64,000 nt of DNA from JBEKTW01 sp049515655 (GCA_049515655.1 JBEKTW010000018.1:12678-76677); one strand, 5' to 3'; positions 8,462-17,702 are shown, numbered from the stretch's first letter. The notes: generated from the letters alone by a model not told the origin. A program made the numbers and translations.

Positions 8462-9382
8462 ATGCCTCCATCCACAATGCTCCATCCTCAATCTGTCGAG
8501 GTTGTTTATCAAACGAACTTTCCAACCCTGAAGCTCTTGAAGCGCGGAAAGGTACGTGACATTTACGATCTTGGCGAACATCTTCTCATCGTTGCCACGG
8601 ACCGGCTTTCGGCGTTCGATGTGGTCATGCCCCAGCCAATTCCCGATAAGGGAAAAGTGCTGAATCAGATCTCGAATTTTTGGTTCGAGGTGATGAAATC
8701 CATTGTCCCGAATCATATCGTGAACACGGACATCGGCGAGTTTCCGGCGGCATGTCAGCCGTACGGGAAGCAGCTGGGCGGTCGCAGCGTCGTCGTCAGG
8801 AAGGCGAAACCTCTGACGGTTGAGTGTATTGTTCGCGGATACCTGGCGGGATCAGGATGGAACGAATACAAGCGTACGAAATCCATCTGTGGTATTTCGG
8901 TGCCTGCCGGTCTTCTCGAATCATCGAGGCTCCCCGAGCCGATATTTACGCCGTCGACGAAGGCGGATGCCGGTCATGATGAGAACATCAGCTTCGAGGA
9001 AGTTGTCGGATTGGTGGGAAAACATTACGCGGAAAAAATAAAGTACCTCTCAATTCAAATATACAAACGGGCATGCGAGATCGCGGAGGCGCGGGGCATC
9101 ATCATCGCCGACACGAAAATGGAGTTCGGGGTATTCAATAACGAGTTGATAGTGATCGACGAGTTGCTCACGCCCGATTCCTCAAGATTCTGGTCTCTCG
9201 CGACGTACAAACCGGGGAGCACTCAAAATAACTATGACAAGCAATTCGTCCGTGATTATCTTCTTTCCATCAATTTCAACAAGCAGCCGCCCGGACCGGA
9301 ATTGCCCCCGGAAGTCATTCAAAGAACCTCGGAATTATACCGGGAGGCCTTGAGAAAACTCACCGGACAGGAGGTGAAGTAA
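8462..9382 (+). CDS. purC: Phosphoribosylaminoimidazole-succinocarboxamide synthase
   Basis: SAICAR synthetase, the ATP-dependent ligation of aspartate to CAIR in purine synthesis. The N-terminal KRGKVRDIYDLGEHLLIVAT block, RLSAFDVVMPQPI, VECIVRGYLAGSGW and IIADTKMEFGVFNNELIVID are the conserved family blocks; the late LTPDSSRFW motif completes it. At 306 residues it belongs to the longer form common outside the enterobacteria. Start ATG at 8462; an internal ATG at residue 6 is also possible. No other pur gene is in the window. Confidence 0.96.
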   Translation: MPPSTMLHPQSVEVVYQTNFPTLKLLKRGKVRDIYDLGEHLLIVATDRLSAFDVVMPQPIPDKGKVLNQISNFWFEVMKSIVPNHIVNTDIGEFPAACQPYGKQLGGRSVVVRKAKPLTVECIVRGYLAGSGWNEYKRTKSICGISVPAGLLESSRLPEPIFTPSTKADAGHDENISFEEVVGLVGKHYAEKIKYLSIQIYKRACEIAEARGIIIADTKMEFGVFNNELIVIDELLTPDSSRFWSLATYKPGSTQNNYDKQFVRDYLLSINFNKQPPGPELPPEVIQRTSELYREALRKLTGQEVK

Positions 9383-9461
9383 TTCTCAGATAGCATCTTT
9401 CGCTTCTTTTTCGTACTTTTTGGGGCAACAAAAGGACGAAAGCTGCGTAGTACAAGTCAGT

Positions 9462-9489
9462 CCGGACGGGCGTTGAGCACGCCGTCCGG
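9462..9489. terminator. Strong hairpin between purC and the M16 gene
   Basis: ccggacgg (9462-9469) pairs perfectly with ccgtccgg (9482-9489), with a further cgt/acg inside. It lies 80 bases after purC. No U-run follows, so it may be an RNA-stability or attenuation hairpin rather than a standard terminator. Confidence 0.45.
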
Positions 9490-9567
9490 CCCGTCAACCA
9501 AAGAATTCTTGACGCGTAATTCCCATCGAATTTCAACAATAAACCACAAATCTCAGAAATACTTCCT

Positions 9568-10944
9568 ATGGAGCATACCATGTTTCGCCTAACAGGAATA
9601 CTCCTTCTTCTCGTTATTCCTGCCGCATTGATGCTTGCCGGCGGGAATGAAAAGGGGGGGTCGAAGATTTTTCCCTTTCCTATTCATCAGGTCACTCTTG
9701 ATAACGGTTTAAAAATCATCTCGATACCGTTTGCCAGCCCGGGCATCGTGGCGTATTATACGGTCGTGCGGACAGGGTCGCGCAATGAGGTCGAACCCGG
9801 CAAATCGGGCTTCGCCCATTTCTTTGAGCACATGATGTTCAGAGGAACCGAAAAGTATCCGAAAGATAAGTTCAACGATGTTCTGAAATCCATCGGCGCC
9901 GATAACAATGCTTTCACTTCGGACGACCAGACCATTTACCATACCTTCGCCAGTTCCGCAGCGCTCGAACAAATGATGGATATCGAATCCGACAGGTTCA
10001 TGAACCTGAAATATTCGGAAGAGGACTTTAAGACCGAAGCAGGAGCGATCCTCGGAGAATACAACAAGAATTCATCCAATCCATTTCAGACCATCGAAGA
10101 AAAAATGCGCGATGCCGCGTACGAAGTTCACACCTATAAACACACCACGATGGGATTTTTGAAGGACATCGTGGATATGCCGAACCAGTATGAGTACAGC
10201 CTGAAGTTCTTCGATCGCTGGTACCGTCCTGAGAATTGTGCCGTCATCGTGGTCGGAGATTTCGACCAGCAGAAGCTCATCGCACTCGCGAAGAAGTACT
10301 ACGGTCCCTGGAAGAGGGGGAGCTACACGCTGGAAATTCCGCCCGAGCCGCCCCAGAAGGAAGAAAAATTTGTGAAGATACCCTGGAAGGCAAGAACGCT
10401 GTCGATTCTGGCTATCGGATACCACGGACCTGCCTTCAGCGACAAGAACATCGACATGCCGGCGATGGACCTTCTCTCGCAGTTGTTCTTTTCGGAGACG
10501 TCGGACCTCTACCGGCAGCTTGTCGTCAAAGAGCAAGTTGTCGACGCCCTGGGGGCCGACAATTCCGACAATCGTGACCCCAACTTGTTCGATATCTATG
10601 CCCGTGTGAAGGATCCCAAGAACATCGATAAAGTGCGTGACGCGATTTACGCAACTCTCGGAGAAGCGAAAACGAAGCCGGTATCCGCACGGCGGCTTGC
10701 GTCAATCAAATCTCACATGAAATACCAGTACGCGATGGGGTTGGATAATGCCAATAGTATCGCCGGCAGTATCGCGCACTATGTCGAGCTCACCGGAGAC
10801 CCGAACTCGGTCAACAAAATCTACGCTTTATATGACAAGGTCACTCCCAAGAATATCACAGATGTCGCGAAGAAGTACTTCGCAACAAATAACCGGACGG
10901 TTGTACTTTTAACACAGGAAGAAGCGAAGGAGGGACAACAATGA
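9568..10944 (+). CDS. M16 family zinc peptidase, catalytic subunit
   Basis: 458 residues with a signal peptide (about residues 1-24). The inverted zinc motif HxxEH is present as HFFEHMMFRGTEKYP, and the downstream Glu ligand is expected in the FKTEAGAILGEYN helix. This is an M16B-type (pitrilysin/processing peptidase-like) metalloprotease. The next gene overlaps by four bases (ATGA) and encodes a partner without the zinc motif, the usual arrangement for a heterodimeric M16B protease. Location is probably the periplasm. The start may be ATG 9568 or ATG 9580; the latter gives a cleaner signal peptide (MFRLTGILLLLV). Confidence 0.93.
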   Translation: MEHTMFRLTGILLLLVIPAALMLAGGNEKGGSKIFPFPIHQVTLDNGLKIISIPFASPGIVAYYTVVRTGSRNEVEPGKSGFAHFFEHMMFRGTEKYPKDKFNDVLKSIGADNNAFTSDDQTIYHTFASSAALEQMMDIESDRFMNLKYSEEDFKTEAGAILGEYNKNSSNPFQTIEEKMRDAAYEVHTYKHTTMGFLKDIVDMPNQYEYSLKFFDRWYRPENCAVIVVGDFDQQKLIALAKKYYGPWKRGSYTLEIPPEPPQKEEKFVKIPWKARTLSILAIGYHGPAFSDKNIDMPAMDLLSQLFFSETSDLYRQLVVKEQVVDALGADNSDNRDPNLFDIYARVKDPKNIDKVRDAIYATLGEAKTKPVSARRLASIKSHMKYQYAMGLDNANSIAGSIAHYVELTGDPNSVNKIYALYDKVTPKNITDVAKKYFATNNRTVVLLTQEEAKEGQQ

Positions 10945-12455
10945 AACATCTACGAGTCATTTTCGCACTTGCACTCATAAGTATGACGCTGACAACGATT
11001 CTCCAGGCAACGCTCCAGGGCGGTCTCAGATTCACCGAGATCCGGAATGCAGCTTCACCGCTGATCACTTTTCGCATCGTCGTGCGGTCGGGTTCTGTGA
11101 ACGACCCCCGTGGTAAAGAAGGTTTGAACGCTCTGACGGCCTTTCTTATCGCCCAGGGCGGGACCAAAGACCTGACCTACAACCAAGTGGTCGACAAGCT
11201 CTACCCCTGGGCAGCCGGTATCGATGCGCAGGCCGACCAGGAAATCACGACGTTTATCGGAGAGATTCATCGCGACCATCTGACCGAGTTCTACAAGCTC
11301 TTCTCGGATCTTCTCCTGCATCCCCGCTTCGACCCCGCTGATTTCCAGAGGGTGAAGGATGACGGCATCAACTATCTGAAAAACACACTGCGTTCAACCG
11401 ATGACGAAGCTCTGGGCAAACAGGCACTTAACGCCTCAATCTTCGAGGGCCATCCGTATGGCAAGACCGAATTAGGGACCGTCCAGGGCCTCACATCCAT
11501 TACTCTCGACGATATCAAGGATTTCTACAAGACAACGTATTCGCAGTCAAACATCTGGATCGGCATTGCCGGAGGGTATCCGGAGTCACTTGTCGACCGG
11601 ATCCGGAAGGACTTTTCTGTACTCCCGGTTGGAGCACTCAACCCGGTCGTACTCCCGCCGCCCGCGCCGATAAAGGATATGGAAGTTCTGGTCGTCGAAA
11701 AGCCGACGCGAGCGTATGCGGTGTCCATGGGCTATCCGATCGATCTGACGAGAAAAGACAAAGACTTCTACGCCCTCCTGGTCGCGAATTCATACTTCGG
11801 CGAGCACCGCTCATTCAACGGTGTGCTGATGAACAGGCTTCGTGGTGATCGGGGATTGAACTACGGCGACTATTCTTACGCTGAAAAATTTGTCGGGGGG
11901 CTGGGCTCACCCTTCCCCGACCTGAACACGCCGTTGCGGCAGCAGTTCTTCAGCATCTGGCTGCGACCGGTCCAGCCGGAGAACACGCATTTCGCCATTC
12001 GCAACGCTCTCTTTGAGCTGAAGAATCTCTGCGACAAGGGCATCTCGCGCGAAGATTTCGAGACAACGCGGAAGTTTGTCATCAATTATTCAAAGCTTTG
12101 GGCTTCCACGTTGAGCCGCCGCCTGGGCTACCAGATGGATTCTGAATTCTACGGAACGGACTACTACATCGACCGCATCGAGCGCGAATTGAAATCGCTG
12201 ACCGTTGACGACGTGAACGCCGCCATCAAGAAATATCTCCACCCGAGCGATATCAAGATTGCCGTTGTTGTCGATGAGGGGAAAGGGCAAGAATTTTTCA
12301 ATGCGCTGGCGAACAACACTCCGTCGCCGATCAAGTATGCTTCACCCGTTTCCCAGAATATTTTGGATCAGGATAAGCTGATTGAAGTATTTCCGCTGAC
12401 GGTGAATAAGGAGAAATCGAAGGTCGTCAGTGCTAAGGATCTGTTTGAGCAATAG
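10941..12455 (+). CDS. M16 family peptidase, non-catalytic partner
   Basis: 504 residues, signal peptide ending about residue 25 (TTILQA). It has the M16 fold blocks (ITFRIVVRSGSVNDPRGKEG at the start, NIWIGIAGGYPES mid-protein, LRGDRGLNYGDYSYA later), but where the zinc motif should be it reads EGLNALTAFLIAQGG, so it cannot bind zinc in the usual way. By analogy with known M16B pairs it should supply the substrate-binding arginine/tyrosine side; the RGLNYGDYSY region fits that role. It overlaps the upstream catalytic gene by 4 bp, which implies translational coupling, and is followed by a good terminator. Confidence 0.9.
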   Translation: MKHLRVIFALALISMTLTTILQATLQGGLRFTEIRNAASPLITFRIVVRSGSVNDPRGKEGLNALTAFLIAQGGTKDLTYNQVVDKLYPWAAGIDAQADQEITTFIGEIHRDHLTEFYKLFSDLLLHPRFDPADFQRVKDDGINYLKNTLRSTDDEALGKQALNASIFEGHPYGKTELGTVQGLTSITLDDIKDFYKTTYSQSNIWIGIAGGYPESLVDRIRKDFSVLPVGALNPVVLPPPAPIKDMEVLVVEKPTRAYAVSMGYPIDLTRKDKDFYALLVANSYFGEHRSFNGVLMNRLRGDRGLNYGDYSYAEKFVGGLGSPFPDLNTPLRQQFFSIWLRPVQPENTHFAIRNALFELKNLCDKGISREDFETTRKFVINYSKLWASTLSRRLGYQMDSEFYGTDYYIDRIERELKSLTVDDVNAAIKKYLHPSDIKIAVVVDEGKGQEFFNALANNTPSPIKYASPVSQNILDQDKLIEVFPLTVNKEKSKVVSAKDLFEQ

Positions 12456-12484
12456 AGTAGAGCAGTAGTTGAGTGTTGAGAGTG

Positions 12485-12520
12485 AGAACCGCATCCGGCG
12501 TTCCGGGTGCGGTTCTGTTT
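12485..12520 (+). terminator. Rho-independent terminator of the first M16 operon
   Basis: agaaccgca pairs with tgcggttct (9 bp, with a further ccgg pairing inside) and is followed by gtttta. It begins 29 bases after the stop of the second M16 gene. Confidence 0.8.
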
Positions 12521-12644
12521 TATTGTCCACTCTTGGACAATCCGGTGCTCATCTCACGGACCGGCAGGAAGTGGAGTTTCAACGGCTCATCGTTCTGGTT
12601 CTCGAATGAGAGCCCGACTGACGGAGTCTGTTCTTCTCTCACGA

Positions 12645-13259
12645 TCAATTGTTTTCGCCGGCCTTGTTTTTCCGAGATAGCGGGTGGAACATTTCCTGAA
12701 ATGATTTCCAGGTTCCCTGGATGAATTTGTTCTCCGGGTCCAGTTCAAGCGCCTTGCCAATGTATCGCTTTGCCATCCGGAGGTCCATATCGCTGGTGAA
12801 CATGTAACTTACTCCAAGGTCGTTATAGGCAAGGCTATTTTTCGGATTAAGTCTGATCGACTTCCTGAGGAGTTCCCTTCCCTCCTTGACCTCTCCATGC
12901 ATGCTCTTCATCCATCCCAGGTTGCGGAGGATTTCCGGGTTATTGGGGCGCAGCTGGTCGGCGATCAAAAGGTGATGAATTGCACGGGTGAAATTGCCCG
13001 TTCTACCCAGTCCACAACCAAGGAGAAATTGACTGTAAGGATGCTGTGGAGCCGCGGCAACCGCTTTTTCCAGAGGGTCGATGGCCAGTGCCGGTGAGCC
13101 GACCTGTAGATACAAATCGCCGAGAAGGCATAACCCCGGGGGGAAGTCCGGAAACTCTTTGATGAGCTGCTCGGTGTGCCTGATTGCTCCGAACAAATCC
13201 CCTTTATCGGCTAACTCAAGTCCCTGCCGCATGAGGGACTTTATTCGTTCTGGTGTCAT
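12645..13259 (-). CDS. Tetratricopeptide repeat protein
   Basis: 204 residues, no signal peptide. Five or so TPR units are visible: the repeats containing GDLFGAIRHTEQLIKEFPDF, GSPALAIDPLEKAVAAAP, GNFTRAIHHLLIADQLRPNN, GEVKEGRELLRKSIRLNPKN and RMAKRYIGKALELDPEN. TPR proteins act as protein-interaction scaffolds; the partner is unknown. The start ATG at 13259 is preceded on its strand by a clear gggagg ribosome-binding site. It is divergent from recN, with 70 bases between the two. Confidence 0.88.
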   Translation of the reverse strand: MTPERIKSLMRQGLELADKGDLFGAIRHTEQLIKEFPDFPPGLCLLGDLYLQVGSPALAIDPLEKAVAAAPQHPYSQFLLGCGLGRTGNFTRAIHHLLIADQLRPNNPEILRNLGWMKSMHGEVKEGRELLRKSIRLNPKNSLAYNDLGVSYMFTSDMDLRMAKRYIGKALELDPENKFIQGTWKSFQEMFHPLSRKNKAGENN

Positions 13260-13329
13260 ATGATTTCCTCCCCGTTGTTCTGGAATTTAATAAAAAAATC
13301 TGTAAATTGACACTCGCCGGAGCCCTGAT

Positions 13330-15087
13330 ATGCTCAAAACTCTCTCTATAAAAAACTACGCGTTAATTGAGGACCTTGCCGTCGAGCCCGGCAGAGGGCT
13401 GAACATCATGACGGGGGAGACCGGCGCCGGGAAATCCATCATTATCGACGCGCTGAGTCTCATCCTCGGTGAGCGCGCGGACTCCGACACCGTCCGCAAG
13501 GGCGCCGAAAAAGCTGTTGTCGAAGGATTCCTTGACGTTTCGGACAATAAAAGGTTGAAACACTTGCTTGCGGCGCATGAGATTGAATCCGGAGACGAGT
13601 TGATCCTGCGTCGCGAAGTTTCCGTCAAAGGTCAAAGTCGATGTTTCATCAACGATTCCCCTGCGACCATCACGCTGTTGAAGCAGGTCGGGGATTTACT
13701 TGTCGACTTGCACGGCCAGCACGAGCATCAATCGTTGCTGCGGCCGGAGACGCATATCGACATGCTCGACGATTACGGGGCCCTGGGCGGTCTTGTCAGC
13801 GAATTTCGCGGGTCGTACCAGCGAGCGACGTCATTCCTGAACCGTATCGCCGAGCTCCGCTCGAAAGAACAGCAATTGAAAGAAAGACGCTCGCTGTACG
13901 AATTTCAGATCAACGAAATCGAAGCAGTAAATCCGCGATCTGGCGAAGAAGAAGAACTTGAGACCGAGTTGGTGATCCTGGAAAACGCCGAGCGGCTGTA
14001 CAGCGCGACGGAGCGGCTCTACAAGATTCTCTACGAGAGCGACAATGCCGTCCACGACCAGATCGTGCTGGCGCGCAACGAGCTTGAAGACCTCGTCGCG
14101 ATCGACAAATCGTTTGAGGAACCGAAGAACGAAGCCACGTCGGCCGCCGCGATCGTCAGTGAGCTTGCGAAATTCATTCAGCGTTACAATTCAAAGGTTG
14201 AGTTCAATCCGGTTCGACTGGAAGAGATTCGCACGCGACTCGGACAGCTCGCGTTGTTGAAGAAGAAGTACGGCGGCTCCCTGGAAACGGTTTTGCGCCG
14301 CCGCGAAGAAATCGGGAGGGAGATAGCCCTTGCCGATAACTTTGAGGGTGAAATAGAAACTCTCCAACAACAATTTATGGATGAGCAAAGTGTGTGTTCG
14401 GAGATTGCCCAACGCCTCTCAGCGAAACGCCATGAAGCCGCGAAAAAAGTCGATAAGGCGGTTGTTCAATCTCTTGGTGAGCTGGGTATTCAGAATGCGC
14501 GATTCGAAACGAGGATTACGCGCCGGGTCGCCGGGGGCGAAGAGCCTGCTGTTGTAAGAACGGGCAAGCAGGAATATGAAGCTACGCCGAAGGGAATCGA
14601 TACAGTGGAATTCTACGTATCAACGAATGTGGGTGAAGACCTCAAGCCGCTGGCAAAAGTCGCTTCGGGAGGAGAAATTTCACGGATCATGCTGGCACTC
14701 AAAATGAATCTCGCGAAGTCGGATCGCTTGCCGCTGCTCGTCTTCGACGAGATCGATGTCGGCGTGAGCGGCCGTATTGCCCAGGCGGTAGGACAAAGTC
14801 TGAAAAAGTTGTCTCAGTTTCACCAGGTCATTTCGATTACGCACCTTCCGCAGATAGCGGGATTCGCCGATACGCATTTTGTCGTTGAGAAAATGGAACG
14901 CGGCAACCCAAGCGGAAAGTCGTCGGCCGCCGAAAAACAGGTCACGGGCAGGCGTGCCACGACGCGCATGAGGAAGCTGAATCTGGAAGAACGGGTCGTC
15001 GAGGTAGCGCGACTGATGAGCGGCGAAGATGTTACCAAAGCCGGCTTGCAAGGAGCACGGGAATTGATGGGCATCGAAGGAAAATGA
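13330..15087 (+). CDS. recN: DNA repair protein RecN
   Basis: SMC-like ATPase in double-strand break repair. Walker A is MTGETGAGKSIIIDALS near the N-terminus, with the NYALIEDLAVEPGRGLNIM lead-in typical of RecN. The central ~300 residues are charged coiled coil, and the C-terminal ABC signature and Walker B appear as ASGGEISRIMLALKM and LPLLVFDEIDVGVSG, followed by QVISITHLPQIAGFADTHF. At 585 residues it is slightly longer than E. coli RecN because of a basic insertion before the C-terminus (around KQVTGRRATTRM). Divergent from the TPR gene. Confidence 0.96.
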   Translation: MLKTLSIKNYALIEDLAVEPGRGLNIMTGETGAGKSIIIDALSLILGERADSDTVRKGAEKAVVEGFLDVSDNKRLKHLLAAHEIESGDELILRREVSVKGQSRCFINDSPATITLLKQVGDLLVDLHGQHEHQSLLRPETHIDMLDDYGALGGLVSEFRGSYQRATSFLNRIAELRSKEQQLKERRSLYEFQINEIEAVNPRSGEEEELETELVILENAERLYSATERLYKILYESDNAVHDQIVLARNELEDLVAIDKSFEEPKNEATSAAAIVSELAKFIQRYNSKVEFNPVRLEEIRTRLGQLALLKKKYGGSLETVLRRREEIGREIALADNFEGEIETLQQQFMDEQSVCSEIAQRLSAKRHEAAKKVDKAVVQSLGELGIQNARFETRITRRVAGGEEPAVVRTGKQEYEATPKGIDTVEFYVSTNVGEDLKPLAKVASGGEISRIMLALKMNLAKSDRLPLLVFDEIDVGVSGRIAQAVGQSLKKLSQFHQVISITHLPQIAGFADTHFVVEKMERGNPSGKSSAAEKQVTGRRATTRMRKLNLEERVVEVARLMSGEDVTKAGLQGARELMGIEGK

Positions 15088-15126
15088 TTGGTGGATTCGA
15101 GACAGTGATGGTCGAGGGGAATCATC

Positions 15127-15178
15127 GCATCATCATAAATGATGATGCTTCGACGAAGAAAGCGGCATAAATGCTGCT
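15127..15178. repeat. Left REP-like hairpin doublet of the transposase
   Basis: Two hairpins in tandem: gcatcatcat-aa-atgatgatgc (15127-15148, perfect 10-bp stem) and agcggcat-aa-atgctgct (15161-15178, one G-T pair). The order and spacing repeat on the right side of the transposase gene (15679-15730). Confidence 0.75.
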
Positions 15179-15234
15179 GACACTTCACTCGATTCTTGTG
15201 GTCATGCTACAAATAACAATTAATGGGGGAGGCG

Positions 15235-15657
15235 ATGAGCCAGATCTATCATCAATTATTCTATCACGTAGTATGGGCGACGAAATATCGACGCGCGATG
15301 ATCAGTGAGGAGGTTGAAAGAGTTTTGTTTCCATATCTGGAAAACAAAGCAAAACGATTTCATTGTGTTCTCCATGGAATCAATGGAATCGGAAATCATG
15401 TTCATGTCGCAATGAGTATACCGCCGTCTGTATCGATCAGCGAGATTGTGGGGAAGCTGAAAGGTAGCAGCTCGTATTTTCTCAACAAGGAGCTTCAGAT
15501 TACTGAACACTTTGATTGGCAGGATGGGTATGGAGTTCTGTCGTTTTCGAAGAAAGATTTGCCGAAAATACTTCATTATATCCAGGAGCAAAAGGCTCAC
15601 CACCAGAATGGAGAATTGAATCAATCAATGGAGCGAATGACCGAGGAGAGCGACTAA
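15235..15657 (+). CDS. tnpA: IS200/REP-associated type Y1 transposase
   Basis: Single-strand HUH transposase of about 140 residues. The HUH metal motif is NHVHVAMSIPP; the catalytic tyrosine is expected in LHYIQEQKAHH; the KLKGSSSYFLNKEL helix and DWQDGYGVLSFSK complete the family pattern. I chose the ATG at 15235 because a strong ggggagg ribosome-binding site sits just upstream; the frame is also open from ATG 15223. The gene is bracketed by matching hairpin doublets, as expected for an IS200/IS605-type element or a RAYT with its REP sequences. No tnpB accessory gene is present. The frame is intact, so it may be active. Confidence 0.92.
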   Translation: MSQIYHQLFYHVVWATKYRRAMISEEVERVLFPYLENKAKRFHCVLHGINGIGNHVHVAMSIPPSVSISEIVGKLKGSSSYFLNKELQITEHFDWQDGYGVLSFSKKDLPKILHYIQEQKAHHQNGELNQSMERMTEESD

Positions 15658-15678
15658 TTTTGTTTTTTAGAAATATTA

Positions 15679-15730
15679 GCATCATCATGAATGATGATGC
15701 TATGTCGAATAAAGCATCATGGATGATGCT
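15679..15730. repeat. Right REP-like hairpin doublet of the transposase
   Basis: gcatcatcat-ga-atgatgatgc (15679-15700) and agcatcat-gg-atgatgct (15713-15730). The first stem is identical to the left copy, and the linkers (ttcgacgaagaa left, tatgtcgaataa right) are similar in length and composition. A smaller hairpin cccgat-tt-atcggg follows at 15740-15753. Confidence 0.75.
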
Positions 15731-15767
15731 GAGATTTAGCCCGATTTATCGGGGTTTATTCGCAACA

Positions 15768-15789
15768 GCATAACCATTCATGGTTATGC
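15768..15789. repeat. 22-nt hairpin just upstream of cysS
   Basis: gcataaccat-tc-atggttatgc: a 10-bp perfect stem with a 2-base centre, the same architecture as the transposase-flanking hairpins but with a different arm sequence. It ends 26 bases before the cysS start. Confidence 0.6.
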
Positions 15790-15815
15790 GATGATGAATT
15801 GACAAGAGAAAAATT

Positions 15816-17276
15816 ATGCCCCTAAAAATCTACAACACACTCACTCGGAAAAAAGAGGAATTTAAGCCGCTCGTCGAAGGCCATGTCGGCATGTATGTCT
15901 GCGGGCCGACGGTATACGGCCATTCGCACATCGGCCATGCGAAGAGCTACGTCTCATTCGATGTCATCGTGCGGTATCTTCGGCATCTCCGTTACAACGT
16001 GGCGTATATCCAGAATGTTACCGATGTCGGACATCTGCTCGGGGAAACGAATGAAGGCGAGGACCGGATGGTCAAGCAGAGCAAGCTTGAGCACAAGCAT
16101 CCGATGGAAATTGCAGAGTACTACACGCGAAGTTATTTCGAAGACATGGATGCGCTGGGAGTCGTGCGTCCGGACATCTCGCCGCGCGCAACCGGCCACA
16201 TTATCGAGCAAATCGAGCTTGTGAAGAAATTACTTGAGAAGGGGTATGCCTACGAGGCGAATGGCTCGGTGTACTTTGATGTGTCCAGGGACAGAGAATA
16301 TGGAAAGCTCTCGGGTCGCAATCTTGATGAGATGGAAAGTGGCACCCGCGTGGAGGTGAAATCGGAGAAACGTCATCCGAACGATTTTGCCTTATGGAAG
16401 AAGGCAGAGCCGGAGCACATCATGCAGTGGCCAAGTCCGTGGGGGATGGGTTTCCCGGGTTGGCATATAGAATGTTCGGCAATGTCGATGAAGTATCTGG
16501 GCGAATCATTCGATATACACGGCGGCGGGTTGGATAATCAGTTCCCCCATCATGAGTGTGAAATTGCTCAGAGTGAATGTGTAACGGGGAAGCCGTTTGC
16601 GAAGTACTGGATTCACAACAACCTCGTGACCGTCAACGGGCAGAAGATGAGTAAGTCGCTGGGGAATGTTACTCTTCTTAAGGACCTCTTCAAGAAATAT
16701 GACCCACTTGTTGTGCGTTTTTTCATTCTGCAGAGCCATTATCGTGGTACGCTCGATTTCAGTGAGTCTGCGCTGGAAGCGGCCCGAGCCGGACTGACAA
16801 AATTGCATAACACAGTGAATAATTTCAAGCAGCGATTCGATTTCGCAAACAAAACCTCAAGCTTCGGGTTCATAGACAAGACAGCCGAGCTCGATACTCT
16901 CCATGGCCAGCTCATCGAAGCATTGAATGACGACTTCAATGCTCCCAGAGCAATTGCTGTTTTGTTTGATCTGGTGTCGAGCGTGAACAACTGGCTGCCG
17001 GAAATGTCTCCGAATAAAGCGAGCTTCGAAAGAATGGAGATGCTTTTTGGTGAGTTCGGTACAAAAATACTGGGTCTCATTCCAGAAAAGACGGAACAGG
17101 GAAGTGCAGCAAAAGGTCTTGACGGAGAGCTCATGGATTTGATAATTTCGCTGCGTGCCGAAGCAAGAGCACAGAAATTATTTTCGTTCTCTGACAAGAT
17201 TCGTGACGGACTCGCGAAGCTGGGGATTGTTCTTGAAGACAAAAAGGAAGGAACAACCTGGAAAAAGTCCACGTAA
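15816..17276 (+). CDS. cysS: Cysteinyl-tRNA synthetase
   Basis: Class I aminoacyl-tRNA synthetase, 486 residues, charging tRNA-Cys. YVCGPTVYGHSHIGHAKSY contains the first zinc Cys and the HIGH motif; the remaining zinc ligands lie in HIECSAMS and FPHHECEIAQSE; KMSKSLGN is the KMSKS loop. The C-terminal DALR-like helical domain (HGQLIEALNDDFNAPRA) is complete. Start ATG at 15816, with a weak ribosome-binding site (aagagaaaa). The upstream hairpin at 15768-15789 could affect its leader. Confidence 0.97.
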   Translation: MPLKIYNTLTRKKEEFKPLVEGHVGMYVCGPTVYGHSHIGHAKSYVSFDVIVRYLRHLRYNVAYIQNVTDVGHLLGETNEGEDRMVKQSKLEHKHPMEIAEYYTRSYFEDMDALGVVRPDISPRATGHIIEQIELVKKLLEKGYAYEANGSVYFDVSRDREYGKLSGRNLDEMESGTRVEVKSEKRHPNDFALWKKAEPEHIMQWPSPWGMGFPGWHIECSAMSMKYLGESFDIHGGGLDNQFPHHECEIAQSECVTGKPFAKYWIHNNLVTVNGQKMSKSLGNVTLLKDLFKKYDPLVVRFFILQSHYRGTLDFSESALEAARAGLTKLHNTVNNFKQRFDFANKTSSFGFIDKTAELDTLHGQLIEALNDDFNAPRAIAVLFDLVSSVNNWLPEMSPNKASFERMEMLFGEFGTKILGLIPEKTEQGSAAKGLDGELMDLIISLRAEARAQKLFSFSDKIRDGLAKLGIVLEDKKEGTTWKKST

Positions 17277-17702
17277 ACAGGGCGTAGAGTCCGATTCATA
17301 ATTGCACAAGCGTCCTTGGAGGGAGTTGTGCTCCCGACCCACCCCGCAATTCGGGAGCGAAGTTCCATCCCAGCGAGCAGGCTTCTGGATAACCCTCTAC
17401 CCCCACCTGCGGTGGACAAGTCCACCTTCGGTGGGTAAACCCTCTGCCTCCCCTTCCCCCATAAATGGTGGAAGGGGAGAATGGGTAATGGCCTCGATCG
17501 TTATGTCAGCATCCGGACTGGCTTGCTCCGGACCGTTCCCAAACTAACCACGCTCCCGACCGCGTCTTGCACCCACCGAAGCGCTTGCGCGTAGGTGGGC
17601 ACGCGGTCGGCACAAAGCCTCTAAGCCCCGTACATTTCAGCGAGGACCCTGAATAGAACCGTTTCAGGGCAGGCGCTGAAATGAGCATTGAAGGCGGGGA
17701 CT
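17277..17702. repeat. Array of hairpins between convergent genes
   Basis: A gene-free gap between cysS (+) and the HDAC-like gene (-). It is bracketed by an 11-bp inverted repeat: gcgtagagtcc (17282-17292) and ggactctacgc (17698-17708). Inside are gctcccga/tcgggagc (17330-17358), ccacc-tgc-ggtgg (17403-17415), ccacc-ttc-ggtgg (17422-17434), ctccccttcc/ggaaggggag (17448-17479), ccgaccgcgt/acgcggtcgg (17556-17610) and ccctgaa/ttcaggg (17647-17669). No terminator with a U-run is obvious, and no ORF is convincing. Confidence 0.7.

Noticed and set aside
10941..12455. M16 gene without HxxEH as a pseudogene
   Set aside because: Frame, signal peptide and the substrate-binding block are intact and the gene is coupled to a catalytic partner, the normal plan for M16B pairs.
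12521..12644. Possible short gene between the M16 terminator and the TPR gene
   Set aside because: No frame with a ribosome-binding site and convincing composition; short frames on both strands look random.
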